55,168 bases of DNA. Source: a virus. A program made the translations under genes and the position numbers. The DNA lies in the IMG/VR virus record IMGVR_UViG_3300020171_000035, positions 1 through 55,168 of that record. One strand, written 5' to 3'. Below are positions 40,116 to 46,620 of the stretch, piece after piece. The notes under the pieces are model-generated. The model was not told the origin of the DNA. It did not search any database and saw nothing but the letters and a program-made list of their open reading frames with translations. The number at the start of each line of letters is the position of its first letter. The stretch's first letter is position 1.

Positions 40116-41267
40116 ATGATAACCATTGAAGATATCAAGATGCAGTTCTCGAAGTATCTCTGCCTATCCGATACAGACGTAATCGATGTGATGCTAGGTA
40201 CCGTGGTCGCCAATAGAATGCCTGGGGATTCGGTCAGTCTATATATCATTGGTCCATCATCGTCTGCGAAGACTGAGTTGGTTCGTTCGTTGATAGATTA
40301 TAGGCATACCTATCACCTCACTAAAATTACCCCTCACACGCTTGTTTCTGGATACCAGGATAGGGCAAAAAGGGGCGAGAACTTTTCCCTCTTAACCAAA
40401 CTCCAGAAGGAGGGGAGAAATATTCTCGTCTTTAAAGACTTCACGACCATTCTATCCATGAGGCGCGAAGACAGGAGTGAGTTTATCTCCCAGCTTCGTG
40501 AAATGGCTGACGGGTATATTTGTGGCGATTACGGGAATGCCCAGCACTTTGAACTCAAGGAACACATTGGAGTGATTGCAGCCTGTACGAATGCTATCGA
40601 CGAGTTTGATTCGGTCAACGGCATCCTGGGCGAAAGATTCCTAAAATATAGGATCTCGGCGGAAATGGCCGAGGCGATAGCCAAGATAGCAATGGAGAGC
40701 AATAACGATAAGGAGAACCTACGTAACGAGGCCGCCAGGCTGGTAGTAGAGTTCTTGGGTCGATTTGAGGTTATTTGTGACCTTCCCACGTGGTACGAAG
40801 AATGCCGAAGCCGTATCCAAAATCTATGTATTTTTGGAGCCCACCTGCGGAGTCCAATTATCAAAGATCCCCAGGGTATTCAACTAAGCCCGGTAGATCA
40901 TGAAGGCCCCGGGCGGCTAATTTCCAGCCTTGACAAGCTTGCCAAGGGGATTGCCATGGTGCAGGGGGAATCCGTCATTTCTCCGACTGTATACCCTATT
41001 ATTAAGAAGGTCGTAAAGGACACCGTACCCCCTTACCGACTCCTGGTGGTTAAGTCCGTATTTGAACATGAAGAAATCACCACCAAAGATCTCGCTACCG
41101 ATCTGCGCGTACATTGGAGGACAGCCCAGAAGTATTGTGAGGACCTTCGATCGATAGGGATACTTCGGGACACCAAGGACAGTGAGAATCGCAACCTATG
41201 GTCTATTAACGAGTCATACGTGAAATGGATCAAGGATTCCCAGATCTTCGTTATAGATAGGTTCTAA
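40116..41267 (+). CDS. AAA+ ATPase, MCM-like replicative helicase or initiator
   Basis: The 383 residues have Walker A at IIGPSSSAKTEL (residues 46-53) and Walker B at NILVFKDFTTIL. ADGYICGDYG and GVIAACTNAID (sensor 1) and LGERFLKYRI, with a probable arginine finger, follow. The C-terminal 80 residues form a winged helix (ITTKDLATDLRVHWRTAQKY, CEDLRSIGILR). The order resembles the phage MCM-like helicase group. It is the last gene of the replication operon. The following 500-base noncoding region may hold the origin it acts on. Confidence 0.75.
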   Translation: MITIEDIKMQFSKYLCLSDTDVIDVMLGTVVANRMPGDSVSLYIIGPSSSAKTELVRSLIDYRHTYHLTKITPHTLVSGYQDRAKRGENFSLLTKLQKEGRNILVFKDFTTILSMRREDRSEFISQLREMADGYICGDYGNAQHFELKEHIGVIAACTNAIDEFDSVNGILGERFLKYRISAEMAEAIAKIAMESNNDKENLRNEAARLVVEFLGRFEVICDLPTWYEECRSRIQNLCIFGAHLRSPIIKDPQGIQLSPVDHEGPGRLISSLDKLAKGIAMVQGESVISPTVYPIIKKVVKDTVPPYRLLVVKSVFEHEEITTKDLATDLRVHWRTAQKYCEDLRSIGILRDTKDSENRNLWSINESYVKWIKDSQIFVIDRF

Positions 41268-41773
41268 ATACACACCGAATTGCCCCCTCATCCAGCGGCT
41301 ACCCTGCAAATACCCCCAAATTGGCATCCCTATGGCCTAATTTCACGATCGTGGCTTATGGGGCATCCTGAGCACAATCAACTTTTAATAAAAAAATCAT
41401 AAAAGCCCCATTATAAGCCACTTCCGGAGCCCTGATACATGCCGTCCCCTCCAGGGGGGGACACTTTTTCTCTATTATAAAAGTAAGTCACCCGGACGCC
41501 TCTATCTTTTGAAGCAAGGCGTGTGAAATCATTGAAGAATGATTAACTTATTTATTGGAAATTTTCGACCCTTCTTGTGAAATTAAATCACACGGAAAAT
41601 GTCCCAAAAACTTTGTGAACCTTGTGAAACGCTATACCCTCGGATAGTAAGTGTCCGGGGTACCCATCACCATTTGTCTCCAATTGTCTCAAGCATGGTT
41701 AACCTACATTTAGGTAGAAGAAATACCGCGTTAACTATTATAAAATTATTAAGGAATTCTTATTTTTAAGGAT
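41268..41773. other. Noncoding region: possible replication origin
   Basis: No gene is visible for 506 bases. It holds a perfect 10-bp palindrome CACGATCGTG (41344-41353), a terminator (41444-41469), and four direct TGTGAA copies (41522, 41576, 41614, 41623), one in an odd inverted repeat TGTGA-7-TCACA. An AT-rich end runs from about 41735 to 41771. Repeats plus an AT-rich stretch after a helicase gene suggest an origin; this is inference. Confidence 0.4.
41444..41469 (+). terminator. Rho-independent terminator of the replication operon
   Basis: The stem GTCCCC (41444-41449) with GGGGAC (41457-41462) has a 7-base loop, followed by AC and TTTTT (41465-41469). It is 177 bases past the AAA+ gene and is the first strong stop signal after the rightward operon. 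Confidence 0.6.
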
Positions 41774-42079
41774 TTATGGTATCCAGCGGTTACCCTTACT
41801 GCAATTCTTGGCGCTGGATATAACCTGGAGGTTCCAGGGAACATGAAGTCCGCATACGTTTTGGCCTTGAAGCGGAACTATATGGTCTACCTGAAATTTA
41901 CATCCCTCTTCTTGGGTTCGCCTTGCAGCTTCTATGTAAAATTTTAATATTTCGGCTTGAATCTCTGGAGTCCTAGCCCACAGGGGGGTGGCTCGCTTTC
42001 GACTAGTATAGCGTTTGGTATTTCTAAAATTAGCCCGGCCAGCCCTTTCCCACGTTTCTTGAAATTTCATCTTTTCCAT
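41774..42079 (-). CDS. HNH endonuclease
   Basis: The 101 residues are basic at the start ([18 protein letters not shown]). They end with [20 protein letters not shown] and [16 protein letters not shown], the common compact phage HNH core (DH, N, and a final N/K). It has its own promoter and runs against both neighbouring operons, as expected of a mobile homing gene. It is unlike the zinc-knuckle HNH proteins at 939 and 30315. Confidence 0.85.
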   Translation of the reverse strand: MEKMKFQETWERAGRANFRNTKRYTSRKRATPLWARTPEIQAEILKFYIEAARRTQEEGCKFQVDHIVPLQGQNVCGLHVPWNLQVISSAKNCSKGNRWIP

Positions 42080-42090
42080 ATTTAAATAAA

Positions 42091-42119
42091 ATTATAACAT
42101 ACGTTTAGGCTCCCGTCAA
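42091..42119 (-). promoter_or_regulatory. Leftward promoter of the HNH gene
   Basis: On the minus strand, TTGACG (42114-42119), 17 bases, TATAAT (42091-42096). The start would be about 5-10 bases before ATG 42079, so the leader is very short or absent. A run of ten C (42121-42130, plus strand) lies just upstream. Confidence 0.8.
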
Positions 42120-42147
42120 GCCCCCCCCCCGATCCTTTATTATTTTC

Positions 42148-42188
42148 GACGGTTTCTTAAAAAATAGCTTGACACATCAAAAACCGTC
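42148..42188. promoter_or_regulatory. 8-bp inverted repeat around the -35 of the rightward promoter
   Basis: GACGGTTT (42148-42155) and its exact complement AAACCGTC (42181-42188) flank the TTGACA at 42169-42174. Repressor half-sites straddling a -35 box, or an RNA-independent looping site, are possible readings. Confidence 0.45.
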
Positions 42189-42197
42189 TGTTAGTAT
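42169..42197 (+). promoter_or_regulatory. Rightward promoter of the 42.2-45.6 kb genes
   Basis: TTGACA (42169-42174), 17 bases, TAGTAT (42192-42197). It is divergent from the HNH promoter. The transcript would start near 42204 and reach GGAGG (42227-42231) before ATG 42238. Confidence 0.7.
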
Positions 42198-42237
42198 AGA
42201 TAACATGAAATGCAATTACTCTCGATGGAGGTTTGAA

Positions 42238-42702
42238 ATGATAGATGCGGAAGATTTGAGATGGTCACGTTTAAATTATTTTGCTATCCCGATTTACCGT
42301 AGAACAATCAAAACTGTCTACATCGCCGGCCCCCTCACGCCAGCGTCCACCACCCAAAACCATGCGATCGAATACCTGATGAATATTCGCAATATGGTCT
42401 CGGCGGGAAGAAGACTTCTCATGGCCGGGTTTTACCCATTCGTGCCGGCATTTGATTTCTTATTTTTCATGCTTCCTCCGGATGAGGGGAAATATTGCCT
42501 GGGAGAGGTCGAGATCTCTGGGTCTCAGATTAAGGAATACAGTATGGAATGGCTCCGAAGGTGCGATGCGGTGCTATTCCTTCCCGGGTGGTCGAAATCC
42601 CAGGGCGCAGTTGCTGAATACTTTGAGGCTAAAAGTATGGGGATTCCGACCTTTTTTGACATAGAGGATCTTCTTAGGGAGGCGCCGAATGCCGTATCTT
42701 GA
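42238..42702 (+). CDS. DUF4406 / nucleoside 2-deoxyribosyltransferase-like protein
   Basis: ATG 42238 is chosen for the GGAGG at 42227-42231; ATG 42205 has no such site. The 154 residues have VYIAGPLTP at the start of a Rossmann-like fold. NHAIEYLMNIRNMVSAGRR and FYPFVPAFD follow, then YSMEWLRRCDAVLFLPGW and GAVAEYFEAKSMGIP. These match the deoxyribosyltransferase-like family (G-P, a D after the helix, E in AEYE). It may salvage or alter nucleotides during infection. Confidence 0.72.
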   Translation: MIDAEDLRWSRLNYFAIPIYRRTIKTVYIAGPLTPASTTQNHAIEYLMNIRNMVSAGRRLLMAGFYPFVPAFDFLFFMLPPDEGKYCLGEVEISGSQIKEYSMEWLRRCDAVLFLPGWSKSQGAVAEYFEAKSMGIPTFFDIEDLLREAPNAVS

Positions 42703-42946
42703 GAATAAAATCATAAGGAACCGGATAGACCTTTTAGTGGGAGACCTCCAAGATGAAGGGGTACATAATCTTCCAGGTAGATTAAACTACGTGCTTTTCG
42801 CTCTTTGCAAAAGGTATGTACCAAAAAACTACACAGACCTTCGAAACTTCCTCGCAGAAATTCACGAGGCTGAGTGTGAGATAAGGCGGAGGATACTTGG
42901 ACCCTTGGAGGATGAAAAAATCCAAACAAATGGAGACGTGATATGA
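42689..42946 (+). CDS. Conserved phage protein (DUF6899-like)
   Basis: GGGAGG is upstream. The 85 residues read MPYLENKIIRNRIDLLVGDL, GRLNYVLFALCKRYV, LRNFLAEIHEAECEIRRRIL and EDEKIQTNGDV. This order (MPY, G-x-L-N-Y, E-x-x-R-R, E-D-x-K-I-x-x-N-G-D-V) is a common phage and bacterial small family of unknown function. It overlaps both neighbours, so it is coupled to the nucleotide-type genes around it. Confidence 0.72.
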   Translation: MPYLENKIIRNRIDLLVGDLQDEGVHNLPGRLNYVLFALCKRYVPKNYTDLRNFLAEIHEAECEIRRRILGPLEDEKIQTNGDVI

Positions 42947-43629
42947 GAATGAGAATTGAAGAGATTGGACCGAAGGATTGTTACCATTCACGTGGAGACC
43001 TTAACCTTATTGGTAGGGTGGGGGAATGGGAATGGGAATCAGGACCAATTGGTGACTGGGAAAGTGGTTGGATGCATTTCGATGAACCAATCCTTGACTG
43101 GAAATGCTGGTATTTTATTCAAGTGAAGGTGACCCTACCACCTACTACCGAAGCACACATTAGTAATCGAGATGAACCAGCAACGGTTTCGCTGAAGCTT
43201 GCCGAGAACAGGATGAAATGGGGAGAAACGATCTTATCCGATGTAGAGCCCATAAGTGAATATGCAAGGACGATCAAGATGGAACCCACCAATCGCCACG
43301 GTCACCCCGATTTCTACCGTCTCTGCGAAGAGGAAATGGATTTACATAGTCGCAAAAACCACGACTACGCGGCTGGCGGTAACCCGCTCGGGAATTTTAA
43401 CCGGGTATCGGCTATCCTGGCAATGTATCCCGGACTTAAACTATCCGACCCTGCGGTGGTAGCTATCACCTACATGATGAAGCAGCTTGATGCCAGTCTT
43501 TGGATGCTCTCTAATGGTCATGTAGCGCAGGTGGAGGGCCAGAAGGAACGGTGGCAGGATATATCTGTGTATTCAAAAATCATTTCAATTCTAATTTCAG
43601 AAGGAGGTAAAAATGTTAAAGATAATTAA
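42943..43629 (+). CDS. Conserved phage protein with DYA-x-G-G-x-P-L-x-N-F domain
   Basis: ATGA overlap with the previous gene. The first 105 residues are W-rich and of unknown type. The C-terminal 110 residues (LHSRKNHDYAAGGNPLGNFN, then a MMKQLDA helix and QKERWQDISVYSKI) form a helical domain that recurs in many phages. Its K-x-x-D-Y and D-I-x-V-Y motifs are like those of all-alpha MazG-type folds, but I cannot assign NTP hydrolysis. The two halves look like a fusion. Confidence 0.6.
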   Translation: MRMRIEEIGPKDCYHSRGDLNLIGRVGEWEWESGPIGDWESGWMHFDEPILDWKCWYFIQVKVTLPPTTEAHISNRDEPATVSLKLAENRMKWGETILSDVEPISEYARTIKMEPTNRHGHPDFYRLCEEEMDLHSRKNHDYAAGGNPLGNFNRVSAILAMYPGLKLSDPAVVAITYMMKQLDASLWMLSNGHVAQVEGQKERWQDISVYSKIISILISEGGKNVKDN

Positions 43630-43870
43630 AGGTTTAGAGGGTTCCCTACGTTTCTTAATTGGGTCCGAAGTAGCTAACCTACCAATTGGTACTACCTTTC
43701 TGGGAAGGATAGGATCAATAGGCAATCGTACCCTTGGTGCCAGGATATATTCTGGTATAGTTAATCTTGAAAATCTGTATCAAACGTGGACCTTTCCTCC
43801 CGGAGGCTCTCCGGATATTGCTGATTTTCAGGAAGTCGATATTGAAGCCATAATTAAGGAAAAAAAGTGA
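43613..43870 (+). CDS. Small hypothetical protein
   Basis: AGAAGGAGG precedes ATG 43613. The 85 residues are strand-rich (GSLRFLIGSEVANLPIGTTF) with an acidic helical tail (DFQEVDIEAIIKEKK). There are no cysteines. It overlaps the transglycosylase start (GTGA). The family is unknown. Confidence 0.5.
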   Translation: MLKIIKGLEGSLRFLIGSEVANLPIGTTFLGRIGSIGNRTLGARIYSGIVNLENLYQTWTFPPGGSPDIADFQEVDIEAIIKEKK

Positions 43871-44316
43871 AATTCTTAGCCGGAATCCTGTTCCTCCTTA
43901 TTCTGTTCACCCCGAGCGCTTCCTTAGTGGGCGGCAATCCCAGCCCTCAATCCATAACTGATACGTTCCAGAATATCGGCCAACTTACCGGGGTTGATCA
44001 CCGCCTACTCCGAGCCATCGCTACCGTAGAATCCAACCTTGACCCATGGGCTATCGGAGACAAGGGCAGATCTCTTGGTCTCATGCAGATTCATTCGTCC
44101 ACACGTAAGCAGTTCAGGGTTCCACATCATTCGTTACTATTCGATCCAGAAGTTAATATTCGAGTTGGGGCTCTCCATCTTAAACGGTTAATCAATCGGT
44201 ATGGAATTCATGGAGCGATTCATGCCTACAATGTGGGGGAATCCAAGTATAGAACTGGGGTAAGAGTAAAACTGTATCATCGAAAGGTTATGCGTGAGTG
44301 GAGGAAAATATTATGA
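43867..44316 (+). CDS. Secreted lytic transglycosylase (SLT domain)
   Basis: It starts at GTG 43867, coupled to the previous gene. Residues 1-20 form a signal peptide (MKF, AGILFLLILFTPS, ASL). The mature part has the SLT signature: IATVESNLDPWAIG with catalytic E55, SLGLMQIHSSTRKQF and HAYNVGESKY. It would cut peptidoglycan glycan strands in the periplasm, leaving anhydro-MurNAc ends. It is far from the holin and endolysin genes and in a different operon, so it is probably not the main lysis enzyme. A role in envelope remodelling, or in helping exported proteins, is possible. Confidence 0.88.
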   Translation: MKFLAGILFLLILFTPSASLVGGNPSPQSITDTFQNIGQLTGVDHRLLRAIATVESNLDPWAIGDKGRSLGLMQIHSSTRKQFRVPHHSLLFDPEVNIRVGALHLKRLINRYGIHGAIHAYNVGESKYRTGVRVKLYHRKVMREWRKIL

Positions 44317-44495
44317 AAGCAGACCCATCGGGCCGTAAGCAGGTTCTCCGTGACTGGATGACTGCCACTACGCAAATCATTAAGGTGGGTGACCCGAAAC
44401 AAACCAATGCCGACATTGTTGAAAAATGGCGAGCCATGGGTATTAAGATGAATGAGGCGTGGGTTAAAAAAGCATTATATGGAGGCAAACAATGA
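44313..44495 (+). CDS. Small helical protein
   Basis: ATG 44313 overlaps the transglycosylase stop and has GGAGG 8 bases upstream. The 60 residues (GRKQVLRDWMTATTQIIKVG; NADIVEKWRAMGIKMNEAWV) look like two helices around a turn, possibly a small DNA-binding fold. The function is unknown. Confidence 0.5.
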   Translation: MKADPSGRKQVLRDWMTATTQIIKVGDPKQTNADIVEKWRAMGIKMNEAWVKKALYGGKQ

Positions 44496-44695
44496 GGGGT
44501 ACTCGTGCAAAACAGATCCGCTCAAAAATTATGACTCACGATCAGTTTATTTCTTTTAAGAAAAACAAAGAGTATAAGGTTCCAGAAATTAACGGTAAGA
44601 TTATACCAACCCTGTATTTACAGGGTCCACTTAGGTTGTACCGGACCATGAAGAAAGCGTTTAGGAATCCAGATATGGCGTTGCCAGTTTATTAA
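44492..44695 (+). CDS. Small basic protein
   Basis: ATGA overlap with the previous gene. The 67 residues are rich in K and R (RGTRAKQIRSKIMTHDQFI; RLYRTMKKAFRNPDMALP). They might bind nucleic acid or ribosome. It ends in LPVY. No family is recognised. Confidence 0.5.
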   Translation: MRGTRAKQIRSKIMTHDQFISFKKNKEYKVPEINGKIIPTLYLQGPLRLYRTMKKAFRNPDMALPVY

Positions 44696-44706
44696 GGGGG
44701 GACAAA

Positions 44707-44907
44707 ATGTTTAGAAAATGTCATGTGAGATATTATAAGTTTGTGGGGGTAGGTATAGAGCCTTATCACGAAGCAGATGGTTTATTTCATCAATGGGGTC
44801 AACAAGCATTTGAAGAATCCTTTAGCTATACGGTTGGAATAGTAGAGCTTGCGGATGGAACTATTGTTACTGCTGAACCAGGAGATATAAAGTTTGAAAC
44901 AGTATAA
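44707..44907 (+). CDS. Small hypothetical protein
   Basis: AGGGGGG precedes ATG 44707. The 66 residues are beta-rich and aromatic (VRYYKFVGVGIEPYHEADGL; YTVGIVELADGTIVTAEPGD). The pattern VELADG-T-I resembles small phage proteins of unknown role. It ends just before a structured RNA. Confidence 0.5.
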   Translation: MFRKCHVRYYKFVGVGIEPYHEADGLFHQWGQQAFEESFSYTVGIVELADGTIVTAEPGDIKFETV

Positions 44908-44920
44908 TAAATAACTAACA

Positions 44921-45001
44921 GCCAGTGGAGGCTAACCATGAGGCGGTAAAGCCGTGATAATAAGCAGGGACATACTCGTGGGTACATCCTGCACCACTGG
45001 C
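44921..45001 (+). ncRNA. Candidate structured leader RNA A
   Basis: An 8-bp closing stem (GCCAGTGG 44921-44928 with CCACTGGC 44994-45001) encloses two inner hairpins: GGC/GCC with a GGTAAA loop (44942-44953) and GCAGG/CCTGC (44964-44968 with 44988-44992). The whole is about 81 bases and could form a three-way junction. It ends 9 bases before the AGGGGGG ribosome site of the 45020 gene. I do not recognise a known riboswitch or ribozyme class. Confidence 0.5.
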
Positions 45002-45019
45002 CTTAAATTAGGGGGGAAG

Positions 45020-45274
45020 ATGGATGAGAAGATAGGGGAAATTAAGGATTGTCTATCTAAAATTCTTTATGATGAAAAAGATTATGGTGGAAAACATTTA
45101 CTTAAAGACGAGACAGCATGGCTGGCATATTATAAATTAGTGAAAAACTCAGAATTATGGCTCAGGCATCTCCTCTCCTGTATCAAGAAGTTAGGGGAGG
45201 GGATCGAGAAGTATCTTGATGACCCAGAATTTGATACTGACATATTAACTAAACTGATTGAGAAGGAGAAATAA
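45020..45274 (+). CDS. Small helical protein behind structured leader A
   Basis: ATG 45020 follows AGGGGGG at 45010-45016. The 84 residues are mostly helices (EIKDCLSKILYDEKDYGG; ELWLRHLLSCIKKLGEGIEK) with an acidic end. The function is unknown. It lies between two structured RNAs, A upstream and B downstream, which suggests post-transcriptional control of this gene and the next. Confidence 0.5.
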   Translation: MDEKIGEIKDCLSKILYDEKDYGGKHLLKDETAWLAYYKLVKNSELWLRHLLSCIKKLGEGIEKYLDDPEFDTDILTKLIEKEK

Positions 45275-45275
45275 G

Positions 45276-45346
45276 TTAGAGCCACTTCGGGTGGTGCGTA
45301 AGAGCAGGCTCCGTGTAAAGGCGGGAAGCGGAGGGAGTGGCTCTGA
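45276..45346 (+). ncRNA. Candidate structured leader RNA B
   Basis: AGAGCCACT (45278-45286) pairs exactly with AGTGGCTCT (45336-45344); with a T-G and a T-A pair the stem reaches 11 bp. Inside, CTCCG (45309-45313) pairs with CGGAG (45329-45333) around a G/A-rich loop. It ends about 9 bases before the CGGAGGTG ribosome site of the 45364 gene. Both A and B share the same arrangement, a long closing stem and inner hairpins just before a small gene. Confidence 0.5.
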
Positions 45347-45363
45347 AATAACGGAGGTGTGAA

Positions 45364-45597
45364 ATGGCAGTGAAAGAAGATAAATTTATAGTGTTTCCCA
45401 AAAAAGATTTGGTTGGCATATCGGCTGCTCAGGTGGCGACATTGGATGAGATTGACCAATTAGTCCAAAGGAATCGCATAAAACGAGGGGCCAGTCAGTT
45501 CCCGAAATTTATCACCTGTAACCAGGATGAACCATATGCCGAGAAAGTGTGGCAAATTATCCTGGACGGAGAAACGGCTAAAAAACATTCTGTATAA
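45364..45597 (+). CDS. Small hypothetical protein behind structured leader B
   Basis: CGGAGGTG stands upstream of ATG 45364. The 77 residues (KEDKFIVFPKKDLVGISAAQ; LVQRNRIKRGASQFPKFITC; NQDEPYAEKVWQIILDGE) form a strand-helix arrangement of unknown family. No cysteine pair or membrane segment is present. Confidence 0.5.
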   Translation: MAVKEDKFIVFPKKDLVGISAAQVATLDEIDQLVQRNRIKRGASQFPKFITCNQDEPYAEKVWQIILDGETAKKHSV

Positions 45598-45636
45598 CAA
45601 TAGATATACCGCACGGAAGAATAAGTTAAGAATTTA

Positions 45637-45708
45637 ATGATATATTGGGATAAGAAAAGCAAGGGCCTCCCTAACAAAGGGGCCCCACACCATGAGGTCG
45701 TAATATGA
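45637..45708 (+). CDS. Possible 23-residue peptide
   Basis: ATG 45637 encodes MIYWDKKSKGLPNKGAPHHE and three more residues. Its stop overlaps the next ATG (ATGA). The ribosome site is weak. The motif WDK, GL, N, G-x-P-H also appears at 29087-29150 in another frame (WWDKNVGLAFNGKPHQKG), which hints that it may be real, but the DNA is also GC-rich and could simply fold. Confidence 0.3.
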   Translation: MIYWDKKSKGLPNKGAPHHEVVI

Positions 45709-45821
45709 TCAATTTATTTACAGATAATGGACCCGACTACAGATGTTCAAAGTGCGGGATTAATATCTTGGGTGAAATTGGTCATAATTGCGATGACGAT
45801 GAGGAAGAAGATGAAGCTTGA
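45705..45821 (+). CDS. 38-residue zinc-knuckle protein
   Basis: The peptide reads MINLFTDNGPDYRCSKCGIN, then GHNC and an acidic tail DDDEEEDEA. One CxxC plus a later C/H pair suggests a zinc site. It overlaps the integrase start by 11 bases, and its acidic tail codes the GAGGAAG ribosome site of the integrase, so integrase translation may depend on it. Confidence 0.55.
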   Translation: MINLFTDNGPDYRCSKCGINILGEIGHNCDDDEEEDEA

Positions 45822-46620
45822 TATTCTTGGCAAACGTTACGTAGAGGAATTACAGAACAAGAACCCGGCTACCATTTCCAATCTAAAGCGAATAGTCACA
45901 TTCTTTTGCGGTTGGGACCCTGCAAAGATTACCCCCAAATCTGTAATGGATTATATTATTGACCGAAGGTGTAGGGCGGCTAAGCCCGCTACAATCAATA
46001 GAGAGATCACTATTATGAAGCAATTTTTCGCATGGCTCGTTAAGAATTCCATGATCAGCCAGAACCCAGCGCAGGATCTCAAATATGAAAAACCTGGCCC
46101 CCTCCGAACGAGGTGGCTCACGGTGGAAGAGGAATTACGTTTAATAGAGGTCAGCCCTTCATGGCTTAAGCAAATTATAATTCTGGCTACCTCAACCGGG
46201 TTAAGAAGGGGGGAGCTTTTAGGTCTCACATGGGATTGCGTGGACTTGGATCAAAGAATTCTTACTGTCATAAGGTCCAAGAATGGAGAGCCGAGGGTGG
46301 TCCCCTTAACAAAGAGGGCAATATCGGTTTTATCGGAACTATATCCGAGCGAAGGATATGTGTTTCTTTGTAAAGACTTGCAACCCGTTTCACCGGATAC
46401 GCTTGAATATTATTTTAGATTAGCAGTTAAGAAAGCTGGCCTTAGGGGGGTTTGCTTTCATACGATGCGCCATACTTGCGCAAGCCGCTTAGTTCAAGGT
46501 GGAACGGACATCTATGTTGTGTCTAAACTTTTAGGGCACAAAAGTATTCAAATGTCGGCCCGCTATAGCCATCTTAATGTTGAGTCACTACGAAGAGCGA
46601 TGGAGAGGGAGAATGAATAG
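45811..46620 (+). CDS. int: Tyrosine recombinase (integrase)
   Basis: ATG 45811 has GAGGAAG upstream. The 269 residues hold an N-terminal SAM-like core-binding domain (residues 1-90) and the catalytic domain. All active-site residues are visible: R132 in TGLRRGELLGL, K157 in RSKNGEPRVVPL, H217 and R220 in FHTMRHTCAS, H243 in LLGHKSIQ and nucleophile Y252 in SARYSHL. It lacks the long arm-binding domain of lambda Int and looks more like XerC/D or short phage integrases. It would insert or excise the phage at an attachment site not seen here. No excisionase was recognised. Confidence 0.93.
   Translation: MKLDILGKRYVEELQNKNPATISNLKRIVTFFCGWDPAKITPKSVMDYIIDRRCRAAKPATINREITIMKQFFAWLVKNSMISQNPAQDLKYEKPGPLRTRWLTVEEELRLIEVSPSWLKQIIILATSTGLRRGELLGLTWDCVDLDQRILTVIRSKNGEPRVVPLTKRAISVLSELYPSEGYVFLCKDLQPVSPDTLEYYFRLAVKKAGLRGVCFHTMRHTCASRLVQGGTDIYVVSKLLGHKSIQMSARYSHLNVESLRRAMERENE

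Noticed and set aside
41575-41592. CRP-type site TGTGA-TCACA
   Set aside because: The spacing is 7 bases rather than 6 and no promoter is placed correctly next to it.
44921-45346. Hammerhead, twister or tRNA identity of leaders A and B
   Set aside because: The conserved cores (CUGANGA with GAAA for hammerhead; twister loops; tRNA arms) are not present.
45650-45700. Rho-independent terminator in GGGCCTCCC/GGGGCCCC
   Set aside because: The arms do not form a continuous stem and there is no T run.
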